DNA of 64,000 bases from Sinorhizobium terangae (GTDB taxonomy: Bacteria; Pseudomonadota; Alphaproteobacteria; Rhizobiales; Rhizobiaceae). The stretch's first letter is position 1, and every line of letters starts with the position of its first letter. Shown piece after piece: positions 34,210 through 43,065 of the stretch. The notes below the pieces were generated by a model, which made no database searches, was not told where the DNA came from, and saw nothing but the letters and a program-made list of their open reading frames with translations. The stretch is from positions 57,964-121,963 of the forward strand of contig NZ_WITC01000023.1 in assembly GCF_009601505.1 (NCBI RefSeq). The letters run 5' to 3'. Position numbers and translations under genes: made by a program.

Positions 34210-35898
34210 ATGCCCGACGCGGATGCGACGATGTCTGCTTCATCTTCCGCTGAGAGCTACGATCTCGCCAAGGCTGATGAGCTCGTTTCTTTGTACGACG
34301 AGAGCTTCCATCTCGTCGACTGTTCGGCAGAACACAGGAAAGCATATGCCGTCGACTCGCTTGTCGAGACCACGCTCTGGCACATCTATCCTGAGCTACT
34401 GGCGTCCGGCCCGCGCTCCGCCGTCGAATTCGTCGTTGCAAGCGGACTGCCGCGAACCGTCGAGATAGCCGATGCGGCGTCCGGAAATCGTCGCACACTC
34501 ATCATCTTCCGCAGTGCTCACGGTATCGGGATCTTTGAAGCGGAAAGAAGCTACCACCAGACATCCAGTCAAAGAGAGAGCGATCGAGCACTCCTGTTGC
34601 ACCAGGCAACTCACGATGTCTTGACCGGACTGCCAAACCGCCGACGGTTCAGCGATCAGTTGCGAGCCGCCCTGCCCGTACCGAGCGGCGCCAAGCTGGC
34701 GCTCATGCAGATCGATCTCGACGACTTCAAACCGATCAATGATACGCTCGGCCACGGCGCCGGCGACACCGTTCTCAAAATGGCGGCGGAACGGATCCGG
34801 GGCGTGCTCAAGGAGCGTGAGCTCGCCTATCGGCTGGCCGGCGATGAATTCGCCGTCATCCAGTGGAGGCTCGACCAGCCCAAAGAGGCGGAGCGTCTCG
34901 CCGAGGCCATCGTCAACGCCTTCAAGGAGCCCTTCACCGTCGACGGCATCAGCCTGTTTGTCGGCGCGAGCGTCGGTATTGCCATCGCCCCGGCGGACGG
35001 AAACGAAATCGAACAGCTGATGAAAGCGGCCGACATCGCGCTCTATGCCGCAAAGAAGGATGGGCGGGGCCGGGCAAGGACATTCACCCGTTCGATGCTG
35101 ATCGTGCTGGAGCAGCGCGAGATGCTGCGTCGCAGCCTGCGCACCGCCCTTCAGGAGGGGCAGTTCTTCATCGAATACCAGCCCTTCGTGAAACCCCGCT
35201 CGTCGGTCGTTGGCTTCGAAGCGCTGTTGCGGTGGCGCCATCCGCTGATCGGCATCATCCCTCCGAGCGTGTTCATTCCCATGGCGGAGGCGGACGGTCT
35301 CATGAGCGAGATCGGCCAGTGGATGCTGGAACAGGCCTGCCGGGCCGCCATGACCTGGCCCTCTTACTTCACCGTCGCGGTCAACCTGTCGCCGGCGGAA
35401 TTCTTGCATGAGGGTCTCACCGATCGCGTCGCGCTGGTCCTCGATCTGACCGGGATCCGCGCCGACCGCCTCGAACTGGAAGTCACCGAATCGGTGCTGC
35501 TCGAACGCACCATCAACAATCTCGACACCCTCAACACCTTGAATTTGCTTGGCGTTCAGATTTCCCTCGATGATTTCGGCACCTATTATTCCTCGCTCAG
35601 TTATCTCAAGAACTTCCCGTTCGATACGATCAAGATCGACCAGTATTTCATCAAGGATCTTGAGCATGACGAGAAGAGCCAGACGATCGTCAGGTCAATA
35701 ATCGCGCTCTCGCACGGCCTTGGCATGGACGTCACCGCCGAGGGTGTGGAGACGGAAGGACAGGCCGCCTGGCTTCAGAAGGAGGGCTGCGACCGACTGC
35801 ACGGCTACTTCTTGGGCTTCCCGATCCCTGCCGAAGCAATCGGCGAATTCTTGCGCAAGTCGGCGGCCCTGCCCATGGTGGGGGCTCTCAGGACCTGA
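34210..35898 (+). CDS. bgrR: BgrR-like PAS/GGDEF/EAL protein, target of the partner switch, 562 aa
   Basis: A PAS-like N-terminus (about 20-110), GGDEF domain (about 130-285) and EAL domain (about 300-550). The cyclase signature reads AGDEF at 210-214, an accepted variant, and the inhibitory RxxD is replaced by KERE. The EAL motif is at 337-339; further down, DDFGTGYSS is altered to DDFGTYYSS. In S. meliloti BgrR is the diguanylate cyclase that feeds BgsA and is held in check by unphosphorylated BgrV. First gene of a six-gene set in the same order (RSTUWV). The ATG at 34210 has GGAGAG upstream; an earlier TTG was rejected. No membrane helix was seen. Confidence 0.9.
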   Translation: MPDADATMSASSSAESYDLAKADELVSLYDESFHLVDCSAEHRKAYAVDSLVETTLWHIYPELLASGPRSAVEFVVASGLPRTVEIADAASGNRRTLIIFRSAHGIGIFEAERSYHQTSSQRESDRALLLHQATHDVLTGLPNRRRFSDQLRAALPVPSGAKLALMQIDLDDFKPINDTLGHGAGDTVLKMAAERIRGVLKERELAYRLAGDEFAVIQWRLDQPKEAERLAEAIVNAFKEPFTVDGISLFVGASVGIAIAPADGNEIEQLMKAADIALYAAKKDGRGRARTFTRSMLIVLEQREMLRRSLRTALQEGQFFIEYQPFVKPRSSVVGFEALLRWRHPLIGIIPPSVFIPMAEADGLMSEIGQWMLEQACRAAMTWPSYFTVAVNLSPAEFLHEGLTDRVALVLDLTGIRADRLELEVTESVLLERTINNLDTLNTLNLLGVQISLDDFGTYYSSLSYLKNFPFDTIKIDQYFIKDLEHDEKSQTIVRSIIALSHGLGMDVTAEGVETEGQAAWLQKEGCDRLHGYFLGFPIPAEAIGEFLRKSAALPMVGALRT

Positions 35899-35999
35899 CG
35901 AGGCTCGAAGTGGCCAGAGAGTCTGGTCATCGCAGCCGGTCGGATATAGTCATGGGAGTAAGCGAATCAGGATTCGCTCATGCAGTCGGAGAAAGCAGC

Positions 36000-36518
36000 A
36001 TGAACGCAGCCCAAAGGCAGCCGGCGGAAGCAAAGTTCGAACCCCTGCTCCAGTTCGAGATGGAGATGGGCACGTTCCTGTCCGATTGGCACCATTGCGA
36101 TCAGCTGTCCAACTTCATGGCGCGGATGATAAGCCACAACCGGACGGACCCCGTACGACACTCGAATTTTTTCTCCTCCGCGCTCAACGAGCTGCTGGAG
36201 GTTTCGTTTCGAGGCGGCTCACCGGAGGGCCGCATCGGCTGCTTGGTCTTTCGCCAGGGTCCCAAGGAGCGCGTGAAGCTCTCCTTCCCATGCTCGCCCA
36301 CCCAGCGACGGTTCTTCCGCGAGGCGGTCGCGAGAACCCACAAGGGCGACGCATACGCGCGCTATCTGGACGCTATTTCAACCGATCTCGCACCAAGCCG
36401 GGAGATTGTTCTCCTGGACCTGGCGATCAATTTCGACGCCGAGATTAGTCTGGAAGAGGATGACCCGCCGTCGATATCGATCATTGTGGATCTCCCGCTT
36501 GAAGGAATTGTAAGTTGA
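36000..36518 (+). CDS. bgrS: BgrS-like protein of unknown function, 172 aa
   Basis: Second gene of the bgr operon, named by position and operon order. No recognised domain. It is a soluble mixed alpha/beta protein; the stretch FFSSALNELLEVSFR near residues 60-74 recalls a degraded N-box of GHKL/anti-sigma kinases, but no G-box is visible, so it should not bind ATP in the usual way. It ends with beta-rich EEDDPPSISIIVDLPLEG. The ATG at 36000 has GGAG upstream; an in-frame ATG at 35952 lacks one. Its TGA overlaps the TTG start of bgrT by four bases. It may be an adaptor within the partner switch (inference). Confidence 0.75.
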   Translation: MNAAQRQPAEAKFEPLLQFEMEMGTFLSDWHHCDQLSNFMARMISHNRTDPVRHSNFFSSALNELLEVSFRGGSPEGRIGCLVFRQGPKERVKLSFPCSPTQRRFFREAVARTHKGDAYARYLDAISTDLAPSREIVLLDLAINFDAEISLEEDDPPSISIIVDLPLEGIVS

Positions 36519-37690
36519 GTACGGCAGTTCTTGCGGCGCCCTTCCAGGCAGTGTTCGACGCCAATAGTCAAGAGTTCTCCCTTGTCGGCGTCATTCGGCC
36601 GCGCTCCGTCGACGAGATCGCTCACAGCATTACGGAGTTCCGCAGAGCAATCGACGAGGCGCGCGGCGTCCTCTACATCAATGTAAAGCGCCTCGCGCAG
36701 ATGAACAATACGGCCTTCCACGCCTTTTCCCGGGTTGTTCTGGATGCCTGCCGCACGCGCTCGGATATCCGCTTCGTCGTCGTCACGTCGAGCGTCGTCG
36801 GCTGGACCGAACGCATGTTCCGCCATCTCGGCAAGATCGAACCGCAGATCACCGTCGAGGTCTATGATTCGAAATTCTATCCCGGTCAAAGTTTCGTCGA
36901 GGATACGAGCTTCATTCCCATCCTCCGCGCGCAGACGAAAATGACCTGGCGCCACGAGCGCACCATCCTGCCGCGCCACGGCATGCGGCCCGGCATCGCC
37001 ATGGCCGACATCTGCTGCGGCATCGGCGATTTCGCCGTGCTCGCGCAGAAGGAGTTTCAGCCGGCGCGGATCGTCGCCCTCGACCACTCGAAGCCGAGCC
37101 TCGCCTATGCCCGCGAGGTGGCGGCGGAGTTCGGCGTGACGGGTATCGAATATACCTACGGCGACGCGTCGGAGATGCTACTCGAGGACAACCAGTTCGA
37201 CTTCGTGACCTGCCGGCATTCGCTGCAGATCTTCAATCAGCCGGAGCTGCTTCTCAAGGAGCTCTATCGGATCGTGAAGCCGGGCGGCCGCGTCTACATC
37301 ACCAACGAGAAGAACTCGCACTGCCTCGGCGAGCCACGGGCGCAAAGCATCCAATGGACCTACAATGAGCTCGCGAGGCTTTTGAGCCATTTCGAGATGG
37401 ATGTGGAACTAGGGCCAAAGGGCCGCCGCTATCTCGCCGACGCCGGATTCGACGACATCCTGGTCGAATCCTTCATGATCACCAATCTGGACGGTGACCC
37501 ACAGGATTTCGCCGACGTCATCGCCGGCTGGGAGAAGATGTTTGCGGCAATGGCGGCGAGACACGGCGAAGCACCCGAATTCATCGACCGTTTTCGCCAG
37601 GGCTTCCGGGATCACATCTTCGCGGCACTGCATCCGAAGGGCTATGCAGGCTGGCCGATCTGGGCAGCGTCCGGGCGCAAACCACTATGA
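36515..37690 (+). CDS. bgrT: BgrT-like protein: STAS-like N-terminus fused to SAM methyltransferase, 391 aa
   Basis: Residues 1-125 have the strand/helix rhythm of a STAS domain (GVLYINVKRLAQMNNTAFHA near 50-69), with Asn/Thr where the phospho-serine would sit. Residues about 145-330 form a class I SAM-dependent methyltransferase: MADICCGIGDFAVLA (SAM loop), IVALDHSKPSL, YGDASEM, FDFVTCRHSLQIF and IVKPGGRVYI. The start is the rare TTG at 36515, overlapping the bgrS stop (TTGA), with GAAGGAA upstream. It overlaps bgrU by four bases (ATGA). The substrate is unknown; UbiE-like quinone methylation is the family's best-known activity, but a protein target in the partner switch is also possible. 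Confidence 0.82.
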   Translation: MSTAVLAAPFQAVFDANSQEFSLVGVIRPRSVDEIAHSITEFRRAIDEARGVLYINVKRLAQMNNTAFHAFSRVVLDACRTRSDIRFVVVTSSVVGWTERMFRHLGKIEPQITVEVYDSKFYPGQSFVEDTSFIPILRAQTKMTWRHERTILPRHGMRPGIAMADICCGIGDFAVLAQKEFQPARIVALDHSKPSLAYAREVAAEFGVTGIEYTYGDASEMLLEDNQFDFVTCRHSLQIFNQPELLLKELYRIVKPGGRVYITNEKNSHCLGEPRAQSIQWTYNELARLLSHFEMDVELGPKGRRYLADAGFDDILVESFMITNLDGDPQDFADVIAGWEKMFAAMAARHGEAPEFIDRFRQGFRDHIFAALHPKGYAGWPIWAASGRKPL

Positions 37691-40047
37691 GCGAAAGCAA
37701 TGTCCAACGTCCCCGGTTCGGTTTGAGATCCTTTCGCGCCAAGTTCGTGCTGGTCGTCGGCAGCGCCGTGCTCTTCGACCTCCTGGTAACAGGCGGCCTG
37801 GCGCTCTGGAACGTTCAAAGATTGTCGCGCGACGCGACGACGGAGGTCGGGCAGGGCCTGCAAAAGGCAAACGAAGATTACATGCTCACCTACGCGGAAT
37901 CGACGGCCGCGCGGGTTGATCTTCTGATCGGCCAGGTTCACGCCGACGTCGCCACGCTCGCCGGCGTGCTCCAGGCGCAGATCGACCGCCCCGTGCGCAG
38001 GTCCGAGATCGGAGAGGCACTGGCGCGGCACGCACCGGAATCCGTTACCGTGGCTTACGATCCCAAAGGTGGGTGGGCGCAGAACCTTCCGGGACCGCTC
38101 TCGAGCGTCAGCGTTTGGAGCTATCTCCTTGGCCCCGATCACCGGCCGCTACCCGAGGTGCAGACCGACATCGAGAACAGCGCCGTTCTCGATCTGGTTG
38201 CTCCCGCCCTGCTTGCGCACGGCCGCTCCAAACTGCAGATGTACTACGTCGGACCAAAGGAGCGGCCGATCTTGCGGATGGCACCCTATGCCGATCAGGC
38301 TCGGACGTTCGACCGTCTCTACCCCGGTCACAACGAGGCCAACTTCTGGAACTTCTTCTTCCCCGGCCTCTACGAGTCCTGGGAGGGATGGGCAAAGGAT
38401 CCGAGCCTCAGGCCCGTTTCAGCCGATACCACGCAAACGGCACCTTATACGGATGCCGCCACGGGGAAACTGATCGTCAGTTTCTTCCAACCGCTCTGGA
38501 CGCGCGACCGCAAGGGTGTCGCCGGAGCGGCCGGGACCGATATCACGCTCGATCAGCTGGCCGAGGTTGTCGAAAGCGTCAAAGTCGGCGGCAGCGGGTT
38601 CGGTTTCCTCGCCATGTCCGACGGCAACGTGCTTGCCATCAACGGCGTAGGAGAAAAGGTCATCGGCCTGCAACGGTCGAGCGAGACCGGCAGCCAGGGT
38701 GTCACCGGCCTTAATCGTTCGCTGCGCCAAAGCGTGCAGCCGGCGATCGCGCAACTGCCGCTCGGCGCTGACGGCGCGATACAGCGCGTGCTGCTCGACG
38801 AGGACGGCGAGAAGGTGCCCTATCTCATTCTCCTGAAGCAGCTCGAGCCGGAGAATTTCTGGGTATCCGGCCCCGTTCGCCGCGAAACCATGTCGCTCGG
38901 CATCGTCGTGCCCGAGCGCGAAATCTACGCCTCGCTGTTTGCGGCGCAGGCCGGAATTTCCGAGGCGGCGAACCGGATCCTGATCTATCAGGCCCTCGCT
39001 TTGCTCGCTTCGTTGCTCTTCGTTATCACCGCCGTGTTCGGCATATCCAAGCGCGTTACCCGCGGCATCAGCGCCCTTGCCGGCGCGGCAACGAGGATCG
39101 AGGCCAAGGACTATTCGGTCCGGGTTCCGATCTCCACGCGCGACGAAGTCGGCGAAGCCGGCATCGCCTTCAACCGCATGGCGGAAGAAATCAGCTACCA
39201 CACCGAGAACCTCGAAAACCTTGTGACCGAGCGCACGAAACAGCTCGAGGACGCGAACCACCAGATTTCGGCGCTGAACACCCAGTTGCGCAGCGAGAAC
39301 CTACGCCTCGGCGCGGAACTCGCGGTCGCCCGGCAGATCCAGATGATGGTGCTGCCCAAGGCCGGCGAACTCGAGGAAATTTCCGACGTGGAGATTGCCG
39401 CCTACATGCGGCCCGCCGACGAAGTCGGTGGCGACTATTATGACGTCCTGAGGGACGGCGAGCGGCTGAAGATCGGCATCGGCGACGTCACCGGCCACGG
39501 CCTGGAAAGCGGCGTGCTGATGCTGATGGTCCAATCGGTTGCACGCGCGTTGCAGGAGGCCGGCGACATGCATCCGTCGCAATTCCTCAACCGGGTCAAT
39601 CGCGCTATCTACAAGAATATCGTCCGGACCAACACCGACAAGCATCTCTCGCTTGCCTTCCTGGACTACGACGGCGCGCGCCTGACGCTCTCTGGCCAGC
39701 ACGAAGAGCTGATCGTGGTCAGAAATCTTGGAAACGTGGAGCGGATAGACACACTCGACCTTGGGCTGCCGATCGGGTTGGAGCCGGACATATCGCCCTT
39801 CGTGGCGACACGCGACATCAATTTTGGCCACGGCGACATGATCATTCTGCACACCGACGGCGTAACCGAGGCAGAGAACAGGAACGGCGAGCTCTTTGGT
39901 ATCGAAAGGCTTTGCGAGAGTGCGCGTCGTCACTACGGCCAAAGCGCCGAGGATGTCAAAACCGGAATCATCGACGATCTGATGGCACATATAGGCACCC
40001 AGAAAATCCATGACGATATCACGCTGGTGGTGATGAGGCACAGGTAA
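37687..40047 (+). CDS. bgrU: BgrU-like membrane PP2C (SpoIIE-type) serine phosphatase, 786 aa
   Basis: Helix at about 17-41, a large periplasmic sensor (about 45-425) of double-Cache type, a second helix at about 432-455, HAMP (about 456-510), coiled coil (515-550, ENLVTERTKQLEDANHQIS) and a PP2C phosphatase (about 560-786). Metal-binding acids are visible in GGDYYDVL, GDVTGHGLESG, HTDGVTEAE and HDDITLVVM. In S. meliloti BgrU dephosphorylates the STAS protein BgrV, and here the periplasmic domain would gate it by an external ligand. It overlaps bgrT by four bases and is followed by the kinase bgrW after four bases. Confidence 0.92.
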   Translation: MSESNVQRPRFGLRSFRAKFVLVVGSAVLFDLLVTGGLALWNVQRLSRDATTEVGQGLQKANEDYMLTYAESTAARVDLLIGQVHADVATLAGVLQAQIDRPVRRSEIGEALARHAPESVTVAYDPKGGWAQNLPGPLSSVSVWSYLLGPDHRPLPEVQTDIENSAVLDLVAPALLAHGRSKLQMYYVGPKERPILRMAPYADQARTFDRLYPGHNEANFWNFFFPGLYESWEGWAKDPSLRPVSADTTQTAPYTDAATGKLIVSFFQPLWTRDRKGVAGAAGTDITLDQLAEVVESVKVGGSGFGFLAMSDGNVLAINGVGEKVIGLQRSSETGSQGVTGLNRSLRQSVQPAIAQLPLGADGAIQRVLLDEDGEKVPYLILLKQLEPENFWVSGPVRRETMSLGIVVPEREIYASLFAAQAGISEAANRILIYQALALLASLLFVITAVFGISKRVTRGISALAGAATRIEAKDYSVRVPISTRDEVGEAGIAFNRMAEEISYHTENLENLVTERTKQLEDANHQISALNTQLRSENLRLGAELAVARQIQMMVLPKAGELEEISDVEIAAYMRPADEVGGDYYDVLRDGERLKIGIGDVTGHGLESGVLMLMVQSVARALQEAGDMHPSQFLNRVNRAIYKNIVRTNTDKHLSLAFLDYDGARLTLSGQHEELIVVRNLGNVERIDTLDLGLPIGLEPDISPFVATRDINFGHGDMIILHTDGVTEAENRNGELFGIERLCESARRHYGQSAEDVKTGIIDDLMAHIGTQKIHDDITLVVMRHR

Positions 40048-40051
40048 TCAG

Positions 40052-40609
40052 ATGACGACCTTATACGGACTGGAGGACCTCGCGATCGGCACGGGCGAAG
40101 ATGTGACGAGACTTCGTCTCTTCGATGGCCCCCTGGATCTCAGTTGGAAACACTGCGCAATCACGTCGGATTTCGTCGCCGAGTTCGTCGCGTCGCGATA
40201 TAGAACCTCCCGCAGCCTTTACAAGGAAGTACGGCATAATGTCGGCTACCTGACCAACGAACTCATTGAAAACGCGGTTAAGTTCCGCACGTCCGGCGAA
40301 ATCGTCGTCGAAGCGTCGATTGCGACCAATGCTTTTCGGGCAAAGGTCTCCAATTTCATCAACGGGGATACGGCCGACCGCTTCCAGCACCTGCTTTCGG
40401 AAATCACCGCGGGCGATCCGGGCGAGCTTCTCATAGAGCGGATAGAAGCGAATGCCACAGGCTCCGGCGCAGGCTCCGGGCTTGGACTTCTGACCCTCAT
40501 GAGCGATTATGGTGCTCACTTCGCGTGGGTTTTTGGCACCCGCGTGCAGAACAGCGAGATCCCGCTGGAAACCTATGCCTCAATTTCAGTCCCCGATCTC
40601 TCGAACTGA
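40052..40609 (+). CDS. bgrW: BgrW-like anti-sigma-type (GHKL) serine kinase, 185 aa
   Basis: A histidine-kinase-like ATPase of the SpoIIAB/RsbW type: N-box [14 protein letters not shown] near residues 66-79, and a glycine-rich ATP lid [18 protein letters not shown] near 138-155. Such kinases phosphorylate a serine in a partner STAS protein. BgrV directly downstream is the expected substrate and BgrU upstream the opposing phosphatase. Its TGA shares its last base with the bgrV ATG (TGATG). No membrane segment is present, so it acts in the cytoplasm. Confidence 0.9.
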   Translation: MTTLYGLEDLAIGTGEDVTRLRLFDGPLDLSWKHCAITSDFVAEFVASRYRTSRSLYKEVRHNVGYLTNELIENAVKFRTSGEIVVEASIATNAFRAKVSNFINGDTADRFQHLLSEITAGDPGELLIERIEANATGSGAGSGLGLLTLMSDYGAHFAWVFGTRVQNSEIPLETYASISVPDLSN

Positions 40610-40962
40610 TGGGCAGCGAAGACATGGAAATCAAGGAAGACGAGTATCGCGTTTGGTTGGAAGGCAAGGACATCTATTTCTATGGGAGCATGCGCCTGCC
40701 TAGCACCGAGGCCTACGCGCCGATCTTTTCCTTGGTGATGAGCGTGCTAGAGTCCGATCCGGATCGCATGACCGTTGATCTGACGGGACTGCAGTTTCTC
40801 AATTCATCCGGAATCAACCTTCTGGCAAAACTCACGATCGAAGCGCGCAAGCGGCCGAATATCCAATTCACCGTCCGCGGAAGCTCGGAGTATCCCTGGC
40901 AATCGAAGTCTCTGCCAAACCTCAAGAAACTGCATCCCGGCGTCGATCTCAGGCTGACCTGA
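40609..40962 (+). CDS. bgrV: BgrV-like STAS-domain anti-anti-sigma-type switch protein, 117 aa
   Basis: A single STAS domain. [20 protein letters not shown] near residues 53-72 contains the phosphorylatable serine pair S66/S67 in the usual place, then a helix and the ends of the sheet. In the S. meliloti system, unphosphorylated BgrV inhibits BgrR; BgrW adds and BgrU removes the phosphate. The start at 40609 uses the overlapping TGATG; an in-frame ATG at 40624 (MEIKEDEY) would shorten it by five residues. It is the last gene of the operon. Confidence 0.9.
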   Translation: MGSEDMEIKEDEYRVWLEGKDIYFYGSMRLPSTEAYAPIFSLVMSVLESDPDRMTVDLTGLQFLNSSGINLLAKLTIEARKRPNIQFTVRGSSEYPWQSKSLPNLKKLHPGVDLRLT

Positions 40963-41150
40963 AGGCTGGGTCCGAAGGAAATGCTGCCGGGCTCGCGCTC
41001 CACGTTCTTCCCCGCGTTGCTGCGGCGTCCACTGCGCGCCGCACCACGTGGCTTGATCCTCAACTTGAAGGCTTCGCATCGTCGGAATCGCGCGGCCTGC
41101 TTAAGCACGGAGGTTAACGCGGGCCCCGGCGCACGTAGTGACACACTCCG

Positions 41151-41465
41151 TCACCGAATGCGTTCGCTGCCGGGGTTGCTTACGTCAAGGTTCCTGAGCC
41201 ATGGCAGCGGCCGCTTGAATTCGACCCCGATCTCGCACGCGTTCTGCCAGGCTATCCATCCGGACGCGCAAACGTGTTCCGGAATGAAGAGCAGTTGAAC
41301 CTCTGGTCCGGTTGATATCGGCGTACTGAATCGCAGTCGAGCACCTTTGGAATTGATATCTACGATAAGACATTCGATTCCAAGCCCTCCCGCACCCTCT
41401 TGCAGAAGGCGCGCGCGCTTTAGAGACTTCCGTCTCGTGAGGCGGCGGAGTTCGGCATTAGGCAT
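41151..41465 (-). CDS. Single-domain PilZ protein, 104 aa
   Basis: A small PilZ domain: the N-terminal basic RRLTRRKSLKRARLL supplies the RxxxR arm, and DINSKGARLRF near residues 37-47 matches the second motif with Asn in place of Ser. Strands GPEVQLLFIP and IAWQNACEIGVEF complete the barrel. Such proteins bind c-di-GMP and act as small effectors by docking on partners. The ATG at 41465 has AAAGGAAG upstream. It converges with bgrV and lies 36 bases after the TadG-like gene on the same strand, so it could serve either glucan or pilus output. The altered second motif leaves c-di-GMP binding likely but unproven. Confidence 0.82.
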   Translation of the reverse strand: MPNAELRRLTRRKSLKRARLLQEGAGGLGIECLIVDINSKGARLRFSTPISTGPEVQLLFIPEHVCASGWIAWQNACEIGVEFKRPLPWLRNLDVSNPGSERIR

Positions 41466-41500
41466 AATAACTTCCTTTGATGAAACCTGCTGCGGTGCTT

Positions 41501-42871
41501 TTACTCGATCAGCGCTATTTGCTGGTTTGCCAGGAGCTTCCTGGTGCCCGCGCTATCGCAGGCCGACTGCATCGTTGAATTCCCGCTGAACGTAATCTTA
41601 TCGGCGATGACTTGCGTACAGCCGTTCGTCGTTGCGGAATTCCCCTTGTAATCGAGCGAAGACGCCGGCGTATAGACCGCCCCGGTCAGGACCGAGTTCG
41701 ACGTCCCGTTGATGGCATGGCTCACTGCCGTCTGGCTGCGGCTGCCGAAGAAGAGAATTCCGGAATAGGGTCCGGATGTCGGGGCCTTCAAATCGAGGGT
41801 GACGTTCCCTTTGAGATCCAATCGAGCGTCGTTTGCGAAATAGAAGGTCACACCGCTGTAACCGTTCACTGGAGCGCCTACCTGCAGCCGGGCTGCCGAG
41901 GTGGCCGTCGGGTTACCGCCGTTCGCGGTAAACGTGCCGCCAGTTACGATATACAGGCCCGGTTCGAACTCGACTGTTCCTTTCACGTCCAGCCCGTTGG
42001 GAAAGCACCTGACCCTGACCCCGCTGGGATGCATCTGTGTCGTTTTCACAACCGTCAGCTGGCCCGGATTGCCGATATTCCTGTTGCCGGAGTCGCAGGC
42101 GAAGCCGGGCCACGGGTACGGCTCGGGTACGCTCGCATACGGGTCGATGCTTGCAGGCGCGTTCTCGTGAACCGTGTCGCATTTGTTCAACCTCAGGCCC
42201 AGCGTCGCCACCGCTCCACCGACTGCGTGGACGCAGTCCGCACTCATCGATGCGGATCCGGCCATGAGAAACGAATCTGAAGCGCTCGAATTCGATGCCA
42301 CATCGCAACCGCTTAGGTCCACCGAAGCCGAGCCGGAGACCGTTACGGCGCCCGATTTTGTCTTCGAGAGGGCAAGCACGCAGGCCGTCGACCCCCCCTC
42401 CACCTGTGCAACCGCGCGCGCACGCATCGTGACGGGTTGACCGGAAAAGATGGACGAAAACAGCCGCGAACGCGTCTCCGTCAGGACGACTTCAAGCCTG
42501 TCCTGAGTCCCGGCACTTGCGGTCGGTGACGAAGATGGGCTTATCGCCAGCGTGCCGGCCGCCGGCGAGTAGCCGCTTTTGGAGGCGATCAGTGTTGCCG
42601 TGGCCTCGAGCGCAGGCCTTTGATCCCCTGCGCGCAGACGCCCCGCGGCCGCATGCGCAGCAACGTCTGCGGCATGCTGCAGCTTACGCTGTTTCAGATA
42701 CCAGAAGCCGGTCTCCGCGCCGAGGCCCATGGCTCCGACGAGAACGGGAAACGTGACCGCCGCGATAACGGCGACCGTGCCACCTTCATCCGTCAGGAAT
42801 CGAAGCGCACCCGCCCGCTGCCGCGTCGATCGTCGCGCAGAGATCACGTCGTTTCTTTCGCTCATTCGCAT
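41501..42871 (-). CDS. TadG-like pilus-assembly protein with N-terminal Tad domain, 456 aa
   Basis: Starts with a basic segment and one helix (about 31-52, GTVAVIAAVTFPVLVGAMGL) followed by KLQHAADVAAHAAA. This is the signature of the putative Flp pilus-assembly TadE/G-like domain. The remainder (about 80-456) is exported, rich in Ser, Thr, Gly and Ala, with several Cys and beta-repeat-like stretches. Unlike true TadE, there is no Glu at +5 after a Gly, so prepilin-type cleavage is not expected. The ATG at 42871 was chosen because upstream codons are not protein-like. It faces away from the cpaA-cpaB-... genes, with 194 bases between. Confidence 0.82.
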   Translation of the reverse strand: MRMSERNDVISARRSTRQRAGALRFLTDEGGTVAVIAAVTFPVLVGAMGLGAETGFWYLKQRKLQHAADVAAHAAAGRLRAGDQRPALEATATLIASKSGYSPAAGTLAISPSSSPTASAGTQDRLEVVLTETRSRLFSSIFSGQPVTMRARAVAQVEGGSTACVLALSKTKSGAVTVSGSASVDLSGCDVASNSSASDSFLMAGSASMSADCVHAVGGAVATLGLRLNKCDTVHENAPASIDPYASVPEPYPWPGFACDSGNRNIGNPGQLTVVKTTQMHPSGVRVRCFPNGLDVKGTVEFEPGLYIVTGGTFTANGGNPTATSAARLQVGAPVNGYSGVTFYFANDARLDLKGNVTLDLKAPTSGPYSGILFFGSRSQTAVSHAINGTSNSVLTGAVYTPASSLDYKGNSATTNGCTQVIADKITFSGNSTMQSACDSAGTRKLLANQQIALIE

Positions 42872-43065
42872 GCCCAGTTGTCTAAGGTTTCGGGGCCGGA
42901 CGATACAACCCACTGCGATGCTTAGCGATTCGGCCGGTTGGTCTAGTCCGGCCCGTAAGCACTTCCCTGGCCTGCTTAGGCCATCAGGTCGAATGGTCAT
43001 TGCGCGGCTCAGGGGGCACATTTCACGGGACTAAACGGCTCCAGATTCCCGCAAAGGCACCTAAG

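Noticed and set aside
34396..35667. A 423-codon minus-strand frame opposite bgrR
   Set aside because: It is entirely antisense to intact GGDEF and EAL motifs; composition and lack of motifs mark it as a shadow.
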